64,000 bases of DNA from Gonocerus acuteangulatus (Eukaryota > Arthropoda > Insecta > Hemiptera > Coreidae), in contig OX328125.1 in the NCBI GenBank assembly GCA_946811695.1, forward strand, positions 45,746,845 to 45,810,844. The letters are read 5' to 3'. The translations under genes were made by a program, and so were the position numbers. Of this stretch, positions 46,795-57,507 are shown piece after piece (position 1 is the stretch's first letter; each line of letters begins with the position of its first letter). Below the pieces are notes generated by a model. The model saw nothing but the letters and a program-made list of their open reading frames with translations. It did no database searches and was not told the DNA's origin.

Positions 46795-47988
46795 GTCAAC
46801 GAACAATTATAGATGGAAATTTTTGGAACACAATTTTTGACTTCGTAACTTTGTTTGGGCTGGATAGGAGGTAAACATATCAAAAGTCCTCGCTCGTTTG
46901 TGCAGGGGGGAGGGGGGGGGGGGTTTAGAAGGTCCCATTTTTCGGGTTTTCACTTATATCTCGGAAACCCTGCGTCCTAGCGACATGACCATTCTATAAC
47001 AAATGAAAGCTGATTAAATTTTCTACAAGTTTTATTCTATAAGGTTTTTCGAGATATCTTTAGTTTTCGAAATATCCGCTCTTCAAAGTCTGTCATTTTG
47101 GGAAAAAACACACATTTTTATATTCTCGACTAAATATCTCTTCAACGATGAACCCAAAAAATAAATGTCGGCTACAGGGTTGTAGAGCATTCCATTCGCT
47201 TCAATAATATATATTACTTTACTATTTTATGTATTTTCTTTCTAACGTTATATACGCACTTACATGGTCTTAGCAAAACCATGGACAAGATCTTATCTAA
47301 TTGAGTTTGAATTACTGGTCAATGGGCCCAAAATTATATATTTTGTGCTATATTATGTATATAGTGAGTACTCGACGTATGTACTCACTATATTTACATA
47401 ATGGAGCATATTTTGGACTATAAATTGACTGGAAATGGTGAAAAATTCAAATTATAAATTGTCTGGAAAAGGTTCATTGGTCAGTTGTCGCCAGATATCA
47501 CGATAAACATTAAAACTGTTTTCACGTTTAAAGGAAAATACATAAAATAGTAAAGTTATATATATTCTTGAAGAGAATGTAATGCTCTACAACCCTATAA
47601 ATGGCATTTATTTTTTGGGTTTATTGTTAAAGAGTTATCCGGTCAAAAAGAGCAAAAAGTGTGTTTTTTTCTCAAAATGACAGACATTCAAGAGCGGATA
47701 TTTCGAAAACTAAAGGTCTCTCGAAACACATTATTAAATAGAACCTGTTGCATATTTAATCAGCTTTCATTTGTTATAGAATAGTCATGTCGCTAGGATG
47801 CTGGGTTTAAGAGGTATAAGTGAAAACCCGAAAAATGGGACCTTCTAAACCCCCCCTCCCCCCGGCACAAAGGCTACGGGCGAGGACTTTTGATACGTTC
47901 ACCTCCTATCCAGCCCAAACAAAGTTACGAAGTCAAAAATTGTGTTCCAAAAGTTTCCACCTATAGCTGTTTTTAAGCATTCGTTGAC
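46795..47988. mobile_element. 1.2-kb inverted-repeat element, 455-bp arms
   Basis: Termini GTCAACGAA. Arms of about 455 bp (46795-47249 and 47523-47988) match throughout. They share blocks TTTGGAACACAATTTTTGAC, GGGCTGGATAGGAGGT, a G run and GAAGGTCCCATTTTTCGGGT. A 275-bp loop contains no long ORF. Target duplication not resolved. A non-autonomous DNA transposon with very long TIRs is the simplest reading. Confidence 0.75.
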
Positions 47989-48317
47989 TGGACTGTTAGG
48001 TGAGATCTAAAAAAAAAAACAAAAACCGTAGGGCTCGAGTTAGAAAAGATTGTAACAATCTTTTAAAGGACAAATGACTTGAAAGTGAGAACCGAAAGAT
48101 CGATTTGACATTCGGAGACATGAGGCAAGTTAATTTGAGGTCTCTTACATCCCATAACAATCAACAATCGCCACCTTAAGACCTTAAACATTTGCATGCT
48201 TAGGGGCTTGTCCTTGTGGCCCAAATACAAAAGCAGCAGGTCATATCTAGAAGGCCTGTTATAGGATCGCCTTAAGGTTGAAAGAAACAGATTATAATTG
48301 CAATAATATTAATTATT
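47989..48317. other. unassigned DNA
   Basis: Nothing recognised. Confidence 0.4.
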
Positions 48318-48510
48318 ATTTAAATTTTATGTCCACTTATGCATAAAAACTATGTTTAGGACGGGTTTTCTACAGGTAACCAATATTTCCTTGCCAAGTT
48401 AGGGCTGATGTATTCTCTTTTTTTTTTTTTTTATAGAAAAGCCAACACCCCCAGTGGTAATTGAACCCACGACGGAGTACACATGCCTTATCACTCACGG
48501 CTACTCCAAT
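48318..48510 (-). mobile_element. SINE-2, near full length
   Basis: Minus-strand head CGTGGGTTCAATTACCACTG, then GGGGGTGTTGGCTTTTCTAT, an A run, GCCCTAACTTGGCAAGG, GGTTACCTGTAGAAAACCCG and tail AAGTGGACATAAAATTTAA. Confidence 0.75.
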
Positions 48511-49018
48511 AAAATTGAGATAAAATCAAAATTAACCATTTCAGGCATTGAAAAGAATTGAATAACATTTTGGGCGAGAGAAGTATTTAATTATTTATTT
48601 TTTCCATGATTGATCTTTATTGATAATTTACAATCTGTACAGTATTTTATAATCTTACAGATTGTACAAAATTAAAGAAAAAATGTCATAGTTGTTTTTC
48701 AATTTGAAAAAAATATTAAAATTTCCATATTGAGCGTGGTGATCTAGAGCAAGGAAGTATATAATAATGACTGCTTATAGAAATAAATTTTAATAGGTGA
48801 AAAATAATTAATAAATCCAATCAACTTTACATCCCTTCAGCAGCCCTAAATATGTTTTGTCAGAGGGAAAAATGTACCCCAAGTGTAAATATTTACCTCT
48901 TTTATACGGCGAAGGTGTTACGACTTGCTCATTATCCTAATTCATTGCCAAATATTATATTTAACATTTATATCAACAGAGTAAAGAACAAGCTATTGGA
49001 AGTATTTTTATGGTTTAT
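48511..49018. other. unassigned AT-rich DNA
   Basis: A short inverted repeat (ATTTACAATCTGTACA / TACAGATTGTACAAAAT) at about 48625-48670. No gene. Confidence 0.4.
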
Positions 49019-49032
49019 ATGGCTGTCTAATT

Positions 49033-49222
49033 TTTTTTTTTTTTTTTTTTTTTTTTACGGCGCACCGACAAATCTTGGCCATTAGCGCCGGCCTCCAGGG
49101 TGCAGCCAGGAATTTTCTCAGCGAGCCCTGAGATGAGAAAATTTCTGGCGCCGGTGGGGATCGAACCCACCATCTCCCGCTTATGAATCTAGCGCGCTAG
49201 CCACTAGACCAGAGGAGACCCC
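49033..49222 (-). mobile_element. SINE-1, full length
   Basis: Minus-strand head with A box TGGTCTAGTGG and B box GGGTTCGATCCCC, body hairpin, tail GGCGCTAATGGCC..GTGCGCCGT and poly(A). A perfect 14-bp target duplication ATGGCTGTCTAATT lies at 49019-49032 and 49223-49236. Confidence 0.92.
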
Positions 49223-49389
49223 ATGGCTGTCTAATTACCGAAAAAATATTTAAATGGGAATTCGCTTAGATTCCTTGCCTCAGAAAAAAAAAAAAAAAAA
49301 AAAAAATCGTAGGCTGTGCAGATCCTCACGTTGGAAGGAGTCGAGGCTAGGTAAGAACGATTGAATAAAACAATTGTTTTTTTTAATTA

Positions 49390-49428
49390 TCAACGTTTCG
49401 GTTTGAATTTCAAGCCGTCATCAGGGCT
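49390..49428 (-). ncRNA. hammerhead-ribozyme-like motif, copy 2
   Basis: Minus strand: core CTGATGA (49424-49418), one extra base, stem II GGCTTGAA/TTCAAACC with one mismatch, then GAAA and palindromic ACGT stem III with T at the cleavage position. The core is complete. Stem I is poor: GCC before the core faces GAT, not GGC. Preceded by the same CATAG as the copy at 62288. Confidence 0.5.
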
Positions 49429-49440
49429 ATGAACAGAGGA

Positions 49441-50809
49441 ACAACAGATCCGTATTTAAGTTGGTACATGCTAGTAGTAGGATATATAGAAGAGGATGTG
49501 CTGAGCATTTCTTGCAAAGTCACCACAGGTGCTGAAAAACCTGTTCCTTACAAGGCTAACTAGATCTGAACCTTCTCTACTTATTCTACATACAGCTCTC
49601 ATATTATTATCATATTTCAGCTACTTTACTTCAACAGTTTGAAAACATTGCTAATATTAAATTGCTGTTTTTTGTTGCCAAAACAGTTTTCTAATCTTAT
49701 GAATATCAACGATTTTAGGGTCGGGTTAATAATTTTGTTGTTTTTAGATGTATACACTTTGAGCCTAGGATTATGGATTCGATTCACACTAAGGTTAGTT
49801 GGTTTATTAAAAAAAAAATAAAAAAAAAAAAAAAAATTGAAAGCATCACCCATATTTAACAAGGTAGTAATTTCAGATGAAATGAGTTTCAATATTATAG
49901 ATTAAGTCGATGAATATTATATAATATTAAATATTAATATTCATATTAAAAAATAATATGAATTGTTCTTACAGAATGGTAATGTAGTTAGGACCTCTGT
50001 AACATGTCATTCTAAAATTTACAAAAGTGTATTATCAATCTTGTGAAGCATATTTCAAGACTGGAAATTGGTACATATATTAAGAACAAATACGGGTATG
50101 AAAGAAAAATAGAGATACATATTTTATAAACTAAATGTTAAATCGGAAAATGAAGTGTAAATTCATTTCTTAAGAGAAAATTATTTATATTTTAATGCAC
50201 ATTTCGAAACAAAATAAGACATAGAACAAAAACAAAATTCTTAAAAAGAAGGGTTAAAATTTTGGTAAACATGATCTTAAAAACTGTGTTGATACTTTTT
50301 TATTATTTTATTTTACATTTAATTGGTAAAGTATTCATGATCCCCTTCGCCTATATTTTTCTTATGTGTCTCAATGAAAGGAAACGTTCGGACTCCCTTA
50401 AAATAATAAGTGCTTCTTGGTTTATTCCCTATTGTTCTTCTGAAGTTTACTGACTAATAAACAGAGCAATGGCCTGGAAGGAGAAGTGCTGTTAGAAATG
50501 AGAACAGCAACAACATTTAAGTCAAGCATTAAATAAATAAATAACTAACAGGCTGTTCTCGCTTGAATCCTGTAGTCCCAGTTCCTTCATTAAGATTTCT
50601 CGATCAAAATTTGAATTTCCAATGCCACATTCTAAACCAATTGAAAAACTATTATTATGTGTTAAAAAATTCAAATAACAAGAAGTTCAAACAACTAAAC
50701 TAAATATTTATTTTACTTATTTATTTCGAATGTAATCTTGCTTTGTTGTATTACGAGAACAAAAAAAATTTGATATTCCCAGCTGCCTCAAATATTAAAA
50801 AGAAAATAG
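49441..50809. other. unassigned DNA
   Basis: ORFs at 49626-49892 (-), 49639-49821 (+) and 50262-50453 (+) look like AT-rich chance frames. No repeats recognised. Confidence 0.35.
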
Positions 50810-51240
50810 TTGGACCCTGAGTAAACCCTCACTACTCATGGAACAACATTGCTTTTCACAAAACATTTTTATCATTAGGATGGTACGATTTGCAACATGC
50901 TTCGTTGCAAGAAAGAGAAAATTAAGGGCCTTACTAGCAAATACTACTTTTAAATTACCCCAACTATTAAAGGGTTTATTTTGTTTATATTCACACAACT
51001 TATGTGAAATAAGTAACTTGGGCAAGTTGTTTATCGAGTTTAGTATACGACACATAATTCAACAGCGACTTGTCAGTTGCGAGGAAGCACGAATTAGTGG
51101 CAGTGTAGGCAAATTATAAATTTCGTTACGGAATAAACCACCATTCCTAATCGACCTATTTTCCTGGTTTACGATGACGTCCAATCGTACGCATGTATGC
51201 CACAATGGGTGAATTTCAATTTGGCGGGGGGAAGGGCATG
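50810..51240 (+). mobile_element. Helitron/Helentron-like central units, decayed
   Basis: Degenerate versions of the central unit: GGACCCTGAGTAAACCC near 50813 and TTCGTTACGGAATAAACCAC near 51121 with CCTAATCGACCTATTTTC. ORFs in both strands here are by-products. Confidence 0.4.
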
Positions 51241-51654
51241 GTATCACAGATTGATAAACTAAAATTTCAAGAATTTCAAGGTAGTACAAAATGTAGCCAT
51301 ACCTCAATTTCGATTTATCTTCTAGTATATTATTCATAGCAGAAAGAACTGATAAACCTCTTTGCATCCAGGATGGGAGTAATTAAAAAACGCGGAACTT
51401 TGTCGAGTAAACAGGATTTTTATTATTAGTCATTAATTCGTACTATCTAATTAAATTAGTTTAAAATTTCCTGCGTCAGAAAGATAATCATGATGGCTGA
51501 CTCAATAGTTTCTCCTTCTTATCGAGACGTTTCCCTCCGTGTCATATTCTATGAGACACAATCCATTTCCTGATAAGAGCCCCAATAAAAGATAATTTTT
51601 TTCAAATTCTAAATACGAAAATGTGGGTTTCATCTTTCCTCTGATGAGACATAC

Positions 51655-51713
51655 TTGTTTCTTTAAATTGTATGTATAATTTCCTTTAAGCCCTTCCCGA
51701 ACAGGCTGAATCT
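51655..51713 (-). CDS. possible next exon of the CEP20-like gene
   Basis: A minus-strand acceptor AATAACTGTTTCAG|AGATTC (exon base 1 at 51713) and donor AAACAA|GTATGT (51655/51654) bound a 59-nt exon. The upstream exon leaves one base (G). The first codon then becomes GAG and the frame reads IQPVREGLKGNYTYNLKKQ. In CEP20/FOR20 the LisH segment is followed by ESGQPVV and a Leu-containing helix. The E.QPV agreement at the matching position is suggestive but short. Splice-phase compatibility (phase 1 in, phase 0 out) supports it. The 1.36-kb intron between the two exons holds a MITE. Confidence 0.4.
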
Positions 51714-52260
51714 CTGAAACAGTTATTCCAGTCCACAATTGCTTTAATATCAATTTAAATGTCGACTAAAAAATTTTACTCAGTATTTGTCCCAAACAAA
51801 AAAAAAAAAAAAATAGTTGAGACACTTCTGCTTAAATTCAGGAACATAAATTTGCTTTAGCTCCACCCGACAAACCTATGTAATGTACTGTACAATCTTC
51901 TTTTACGTACATAGCCACTGCACGCCAGCGGACACTTTTTTGTGACACTTCTTTGAAACGTTTTTTTGTAACTTTTTTTTTCAGTTTAGTCATCGCTAAA
52001 GCATATTTATGCTAAAAAATAAAATGGTAGTATATTGCGTGTAACAATAAAATGTGTGATAAAATAGCAGTTGGTTATGGGTAATTATAGCCACATAACA
52101 GATCTCCAAGAGGGTCGGATTCCCGGATTCGTCTCCTGGGTTCGAATTTTTTTAACGAAAAATATTTCCTCTTAACCATGATTTTTTTTAAAGGATGGCA
52201 CGTTTATTACGGCTTAGTTCCTAATAATCAGATACGGAAAAGGAAATATACTGAAGTTAT
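51714..52260. other. putative intron sequence
   Basis: Lies between the two CEP20-like exons. No other feature recognised. Confidence 0.35.
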
Positions 52261-52539
52261 CATGGGCGTATACAGAAAATAATTTCGGAGGGGGCTGGAA
52301 AAATTTCGGGGGGGGGCCTGAGACCATTTCCGGTGTATGGAATACTAACAATTTAGATCTTGGAAGAGTTTTAGCCAACTTAAACGGTATTACACCCATA
52401 ATAGAACACGTTTTATGAACTAAATGCTCTTATTTAATTTATTTTTAAGGGTTTTATGAAATTTTTACCGATCAAATCAAATTTTTTTTTGGGGGGGGGG
52501 CTGCAGCCCCCTCAGCCCCCCCCCTTATAAACGCCCATG
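52261..52539. mobile_element. G/C-run MITE, intact copy with 8-bp TSD
   Basis: 279 bp, termini CATGGGCGTATA / (inverted) CATGGGCGTTTATA, long G and C runs beside each end and CTGCAGCCCCCTCAGCC. An exact 8-bp duplication GAAGTTAT flanks it (52253-52260, 52540-52547). 8-bp duplications are typical of hAT and P-type elements. It lies in the presumed intron of the CEP20-like gene. A degraded relative is at 9168-9395. Confidence 0.75.
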
Positions 52540-53074
52540 GAAGTTATGGAGGTCTTCTCTAGGTGACGAGCAACCAGTGCAATATTCTGCCACAGGTTTT
52601 TTCGTAGGGGATTACTGTAAATGATGCATCGGTTTCCATTTCCAGCTATGCTTTTTTTTTTTTTTTTAAAGGAAGGAAACCCGTATATTTCACGTTTCAG
52701 AGTCCCAACTTATTCAAAGCTTTCCAAATGACACCAGGGATGAGATGTTATAGAATCGCGCAAAGATAACGTTGATCCTCCAAGTCGAACCTTTTTTTTC
52801 TCTTACAGTGTGATGTTATTTAGGTAATAAGACAGCAAAGACGTTTTTTTCAAAATTCAGAAAAGAGCACAATTAATGAAACAAAGTAGGAAATACCTTG
52901 CAGTTAGCAGCCAATGAGTTAATAAAAACACTAACACATTATCTCAGGGGGTTGTTAGGAATTTAGGCATAGGCCTCTTAAAGTTAAGATGCTGTTAGAG
53001 TCCAATAATATTCATATTATCTAAAAGACTAAGCGTAGAAAAATACAACGAATAATTATGATGTTTGTGATCAC
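52540..53074. other. putative intron sequence
   Basis: Immediately downstream (minus strand) of the CEP20-like exon. Poly(T) at about 52651-52667. No other feature. Confidence 0.35.
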
Positions 53075-53278
53075 CTGAATTGAAAACTGAACTAGTGATA
53101 GAATATCCAATCCAGTCTAAGTATTCTGCGATTAATTCGTTCGCGATTCTATTCGTTGGAATTGGCTGCTTTCTATCCTTCTTCAGAAGCGAAACCCCTA
53201 AGAGTGATAATATTTCATGTTCGATATCCGACGATAACTGCTGCAACGTTCCGTCTTTCTCGAGATTCCTTCGAATGG
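53075..53278 (-). CDS. CEP20: CEP20/FOR20-like (FOPNL) exon with LisH motif
   Basis: A 204-nt minus-strand exon bounded by acceptor TTGTCCTTCTTGTTTTAG|CC (exon base 1 at 53278) and donor TTCAG|GTGATC (53075/53074). It is phase 1 at both ends and gives 67 full codons. It begins IRRNLEKDGTLQQLSSDIEH and ends NELIAEYLDWIGYSITSSVF plus NS. In CEP20/FOR20, a centriolar satellite and basal-body protein needed for ciliogenesis, the N-terminal region has the same order: a LEKxGxLxxL helix, a polar linker with PxP, then a LisH dimerisation motif NELIxEYLxxxxYxxTxSV. All three elements are here, with a linker about seven residues longer. FOP and OFD1 share the fold; the LEK.G.L and NELI.EYL matches favour CEP20. 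The 126-codon frame running through the exon includes intron sequence. Exon 1 should lie further up this strand but was not identified. Confidence 0.65.
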
Positions 53279-53492
53279 CTAAAACAAGAAGGACAATAAT
53301 CAAACATTCGAAATTAATGATCGCTGCAACATCTGCAAGTGGATACTCATTATAAGAGAAATATATTTTTTTCATTGACAGATATCATTTTTTTCATTTT
53401 GAGATATAATTTAAGTAAAATGAACTACCCAACTAACAGTAAAAGATGGAAACGTTTGACAGAAGGCCTAGAAAACAAAGTAGGCCATAGAA
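53279..53492. other. putative intron sequence
   Basis: Upstream flank of the CEP20-like exon on the minus strand. Nothing else recognised. Confidence 0.4.
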
Positions 53493-53500
53493 GATTTAAA

Positions 53501-54231
53501 GGTAAAAATGCAGTTTCCAGCCCTCCAAACCGATTTCTTTCAAATTTTGCACAATAACGTATTTCGATGCACTAAACACGAATACGATAAAAAAAATCGT
53601 CGGATTTAACTAGGAAAGAAGTTATTAAGCACTTAAGTTCACTGTTATGCAGGTTATGAGAGCTAATGTAAACAACTAAATTTGTGACGACTTTAAGGCG
53701 TAAATGACGACTTTAAGGCATACATGCTATGCGTTTCCGCTCGCTACGCTCGCTCAAGAAGATAACAAAACCCCAGTCAATCCAACTCGCTAAAATTAAT
53801 ATAATATAATATTAAGCACTAAAGTTAGGAAGGTTATAAAACTAGGCGTCATCAGCGTATTTGTAAACACGCGCATGCGCAGATATGTAACATTGGGAAA
53901 CAGAGAACTCTCATTTGAAATGTTCAGAAACCATTTATTCGAAAATATTTCAATTTTAAGGGCATCGTCCTCTGTCGCTTAAGGGCATACGTGCTATGCG
54001 TTTCCGCTCGCTACGCTCGCTCAAGAAAATAACAAAACCCCAGTCAATCCAACTCGCTATAATTAATAGCTCTCCTAACCTGCATAACAGTGAACTTAAG
54101 TGCTTAATAACTTCATTCCTAGTTAAATCCGACGTTTTTTTTTATCGTATTTGTGTTTAGTGCAACAAAATACGTTATTGTGCAAAATTTGAAAGAAATC
54201 GGTTTGGAGGGCTGGAAACTGCATTTTTACC
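53501..54231. mobile_element. 731-bp foldback element with 8-bp TSD
   Basis: Termini GGTAAAAATGCAGTTTCCAG inverted at both ends. Arms of about 160 bp (53501-53665, 54071-54231) share ATTTCTTTCAAATTTTGCAC, TTATTAAGCACTTAAGTTCA and CTGTTATGCAGGTTA. GATTTAAA is duplicated exactly (53493-53500, 54232-54239). Inside, the GC-rich block GCGTTTCCGCTCGCTACG then CTCGCTCAAGAA occurs twice in direct orientation (53727-, 53998-). No transposase. The 8-bp TSD points to hAT or P-type mobilisation. Confidence 0.75.
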
Positions 54232-54239
54232 GATTTAAA

Positions 54240-54757
54240 TTAAATCAATTTATATTACTATTACCTGAATATAGTTCGTCTTCCATAGGAAATAATATTT
54301 ACTCCAACCTGCAAGTTCTAAAAAATAGATACACTTTTATCATGTGTGCGAAAATTACATTACCATGGAAACCGAAAAAAATATATTGAAATTTTATCAA
54401 TTTTTCATTACGTTCCCACTTGGTTTTATAACATTTCTTTCGTTAAAATGAAATCGTTGATCCCTATCTTCGCTAGAGAAGATTTATTCATTTATAAAAA
54501 CATTTTTGAAATCACGGCGAAGGTGATTTATCACAAAAAAAAAAATTATTTTTAAAATGTCTGGTGAGCTGCCTAAGAATGCAGGGCAATGGCTCCTGAA
54601 GACTGGGCACGAAGGCCAGGAAATATATAAAATAAATGTATACAAAAAGAGGCCTACTTTTTTTAATGACCTACATCAAATGAAACGGAAAAATAAATAT
54701 AAAATTAGTTTATTAATAGATGGCATAATTGATGATATAAATTATTGATTGTAATGT
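54240..54757. other. unassigned DNA with small ORFs
   Basis: Plus-strand ORFs 54346-54555 and 54557-54748 (the latter starts MSGELPKNAGQWLLKTGHEG, a locally GC-richer start) have no recognised domain and lack splice support. Confidence 0.3.
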
Positions 54758-54935
54758 TAAGGCGTGAGCACGTGCCGAAGGGTCGTGGGTTCAATTCCCA
54801 CTAGGGGTGGTAGCTTTTCTTTAGAAAAAAAGAAAAGGCATCAGCTCTATCCTGCCTAGAAAAGGGTTGTAACCTATAGATAACCCGTCCTAAAATTCTT
54901 AGTTAATAATAAATGGACGCTAAAATTTATTTATT
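54758..54935 (+). mobile_element. SINE-2, near full length
   Basis: Head with GGTCGTGGGTTCAATTCCC, ACTAGGGGTGGTAGCTTTTC, linker AAAGAAAAGGC, body CTATCCTGCCTAGAAAAGGG then TTGTAACCTATAGATAACCC and GTCC, tail AATAAATGGACGCTAAAATT. The best template for the family. Confidence 0.85.
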
Positions 54936-56100
54936 GATAATAAGAACTGCTGATTATATTATAGTCTTCAAAACTGTTGGATGTAGTCATATTTTCCTTT
55001 ATGTTCAACCTTTGTTTGATGAAGTTGGTGCGTTATGGAGATTTTAGCGCTAGATATCTCACTTTTAGAAGGATTTTTTTCAATATTATATAATCAAATG
55101 AAAATGTACATCATTAAAAAAATGTATGTATATGATCATGTTTATCACGCCAATTATATCATATTTATCAGATAATTATCATGAAGATATTTTCTAATAA
55201 TGTTAATATCTGCATCTAATTTTTAGTAATATGTTGTCTATCAATCCGTTCCACTTTTCTTAAAGATTTCTATTTCACATTATTCACTCTTGAAAATTTA
55301 CCGTTTACGGATTTCATAGCGTTGCATTATTTCCATCGTTGGAAAGCCGTAGCGAACAGAACTGCAATACTTTTATATAATATTTGACTTGGTTCATTGA
55401 TAAATAGAATCAATAATGTCCTGGGAAGGAACCCCTTTCACTATAAATAAATGTAACGAGAAGTCAATTTCATACTTGACTCATCATAATATGATTTAAT
55501 TTATGGTGCATTATTCCTTCCATTCAGGAAGCTTATAAGTGCAGAATGGCAGACGGTAAAAAGTTAAGTTTATTTACAAAATATTGATTGCTTTTGAAAC
55601 ATAAGTAAATTCATTACTAGACGAGAGCAATTGTTTCATCTACAGGATAAGCCCAATGTTTATATTAATTTAATAATAATTGTATTAATATAGTTTTACA
55701 AACGAACTACTGACAGAAGGTAGGTAGCATTTTGTTACAATGCCTCACGATCTAGATACACCGAATCAGGTTAAGTTATTAAATTATATTTAAACTTATA
55801 AATATAATATATAAAATAAAACTTCTTATCCCAACACATTCCAACGTAAAGTACAGGTAACTATGTAGGTTTTCTCCTCCATAGGCTCTACCTAGCAAAT
55901 ATCCACAATGGCCACAATGTAATATGCATATTATCACGATAGTGGGCACAATTTTTATTGGTTCACCATAAAGAATAGATTCAAAATGCTCGTTAACAAA
56001 TAAACGTTAGGGTAAGAAAGGAGGTGAGAGATGTAAGAAACAGTACAAACACTTTAGAACACTACTTCTTATGTGTTAACCACAAAGTGTTACAATTACA
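54936..56100. other. unassigned AT-rich DNA
   Basis: Nothing recognised. Confidence 0.4.
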
Positions 56101-56321
56101 TGGATTAAAGGTTATTCTGGGCTAGTAGGGAACGAGACAGCCTCATTTTATTTTGACTTAGTACTTGCAAAATCATCTTCAAATGACACGGCATTACCTA
56201 TATATTATTCTAAATTTACATCACATACTATAAAAACACGACTAAGAGACGAATCAATGCAAAAATGGGACGAACAATGGACAAACACACCCACAGGAAT
56301 CCACTTACACGAATTTATACC

Positions 56322-56390
<69 letters not shown>

Positions 56391-56582
56391 ACAAAAACTA
56401 ACTCTCAACAATTTTAAAATATCACTAATCATATCAGGACATGGCCGACGAAAAGTTATTTAAGTAAATTAAAATTATAACTAATAACACGTGCAAATGT
56501 CGCAATACAACTGAAGAGACATATGAGTACCTCCAGTACAACTGTACATTAATGGACATACCCAGAGAAAAACTTATTAACT
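56101..56582 (+). pseudogene. LINE RNase H end and zinc-knuckle fragment, split by (TA)n
   Basis: WIKGYSGLVGNETASF is the last catalytic block of LINE RNase H (W-PGH-G--GNE-AD). It continues as SSNDTALPIYYSKFTSHTIK, MQKWDEQWTNTPTGIHLHEF and IPKI. A (TA)n tract of about 60 bp (56328-56388) interrupts. The frame resumes as LTLNNFKISLIISGHG and, after a frameshift, CKCRNTTEETYEYLQYNC, the C-terminal CxC...C knuckle. His of PGH is Tyr. Clade R1/I/jockey-like. Confidence 0.75.
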
Positions 56583-56693
56583 GACAAACCCGACTTACTT
56601 ATTAATTATTTAAAGCAATTTTCTAAAAAAAATCAATTAGCCCCTCTTATTGTTCGTATATGTACTATGTTATTACATATTATGTATAATATG

Positions 56694-56738
<45 letters not shown>

Positions 56739-57313
56739 ATATGTTATGTATATACTTTATTTATTTTTCTTTCATTTCTTATTTTAGTATATTTTTTTAA
56801 TCATTATTATTAAACATTTATATTAAGTTTTAAATTAAAAGAAATCATACGTGTAAGTAGGTAGTCAAAATACGTGCAGTATCTAGAAAGGACGGCACAC
56901 ATATTTCAAAATAAAATCCCACGATGAGGGATTAATCCAACGTGAAAAACAGGACGAGACCATAATGTTTTTGTTTACAAAAAAACTATGAAGAATAAAC
57001 TGTTATTTGAATTAAAATTCAAGATAAACTAATGAGAAACGTTTATTCGCAAAATAAGTTAAATTTTAATAATAATTGAGGCCTGTATTTTAGTTTGAAA
57101 CTTGAAAGATTTATTTGTGCATTAAAGGATTATGTAAATGTTGTTGTATAAGATTATTTACTAGGTACTCTTCCTATTGTTGACTGTAGCACTGATTTCC
57201 TAAAATATAAAATTCCACGAGCGAGCCTTTAAATCAACAATCTATAGAAATTCCAGAAGACTGTTTCAATTATACAAGAATCCAAAATGAAGAGTGACGA
57301 GCGGTCTCTGAGA
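56583..57313. other. unassigned AT-rich DNA with (TA)n
   Basis: (TA)n at 56697-56735. No gene recognised. Confidence 0.45.
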
Positions 57314-57507
57314 CGAGTGACCAACAGAAAGCATTTTGTATCTTGATGAGAACGTAATAATGAGAAGGGATGAAGGAGGAAGGAGACGTGACCCGAGATC
57401 CAGCACTTCTGGAGGACCATCTGGGAGTTCTCTACAGGTTAATGTACTCAGAGGCAGTTCCTCGAAGCGGGAGCAGGCGCCTTCGGAGATAGAATTCGGC
57501 TGCTTTT
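57314..57507 (+). CDS. candidate terminal exon, unknown
   Basis: The plus frame is open from about 57314 and includes MRRDEGGRRRDPRSSTSGGP and SSSKREQAPSEIEFGCF, then TAG at 57505-57507. AATAAA follows at 57540, as expected for a last exon. The region is much richer in GC than its surroundings. The 5' boundary is uncertain: GTGACCAACAG| near 57320 lacks a pyrimidine tract, and an alternative acceptor GAGTTCTCTACAG| near 57438 would give only 23 codons. No family recognised. Confidence 0.28.

Noticed and set aside
52995..53375. A single-exon 126-residue gene
   Set aside because: The frame extends into intron on both sides; consensus acceptor and donor define a 204-nt exon instead.
56205..56463. 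ORFs of 75 and 68 codons on opposite strands
   Set aside because: The plus one is LINE remnant plus TA repeat; the minus one is its shadow.
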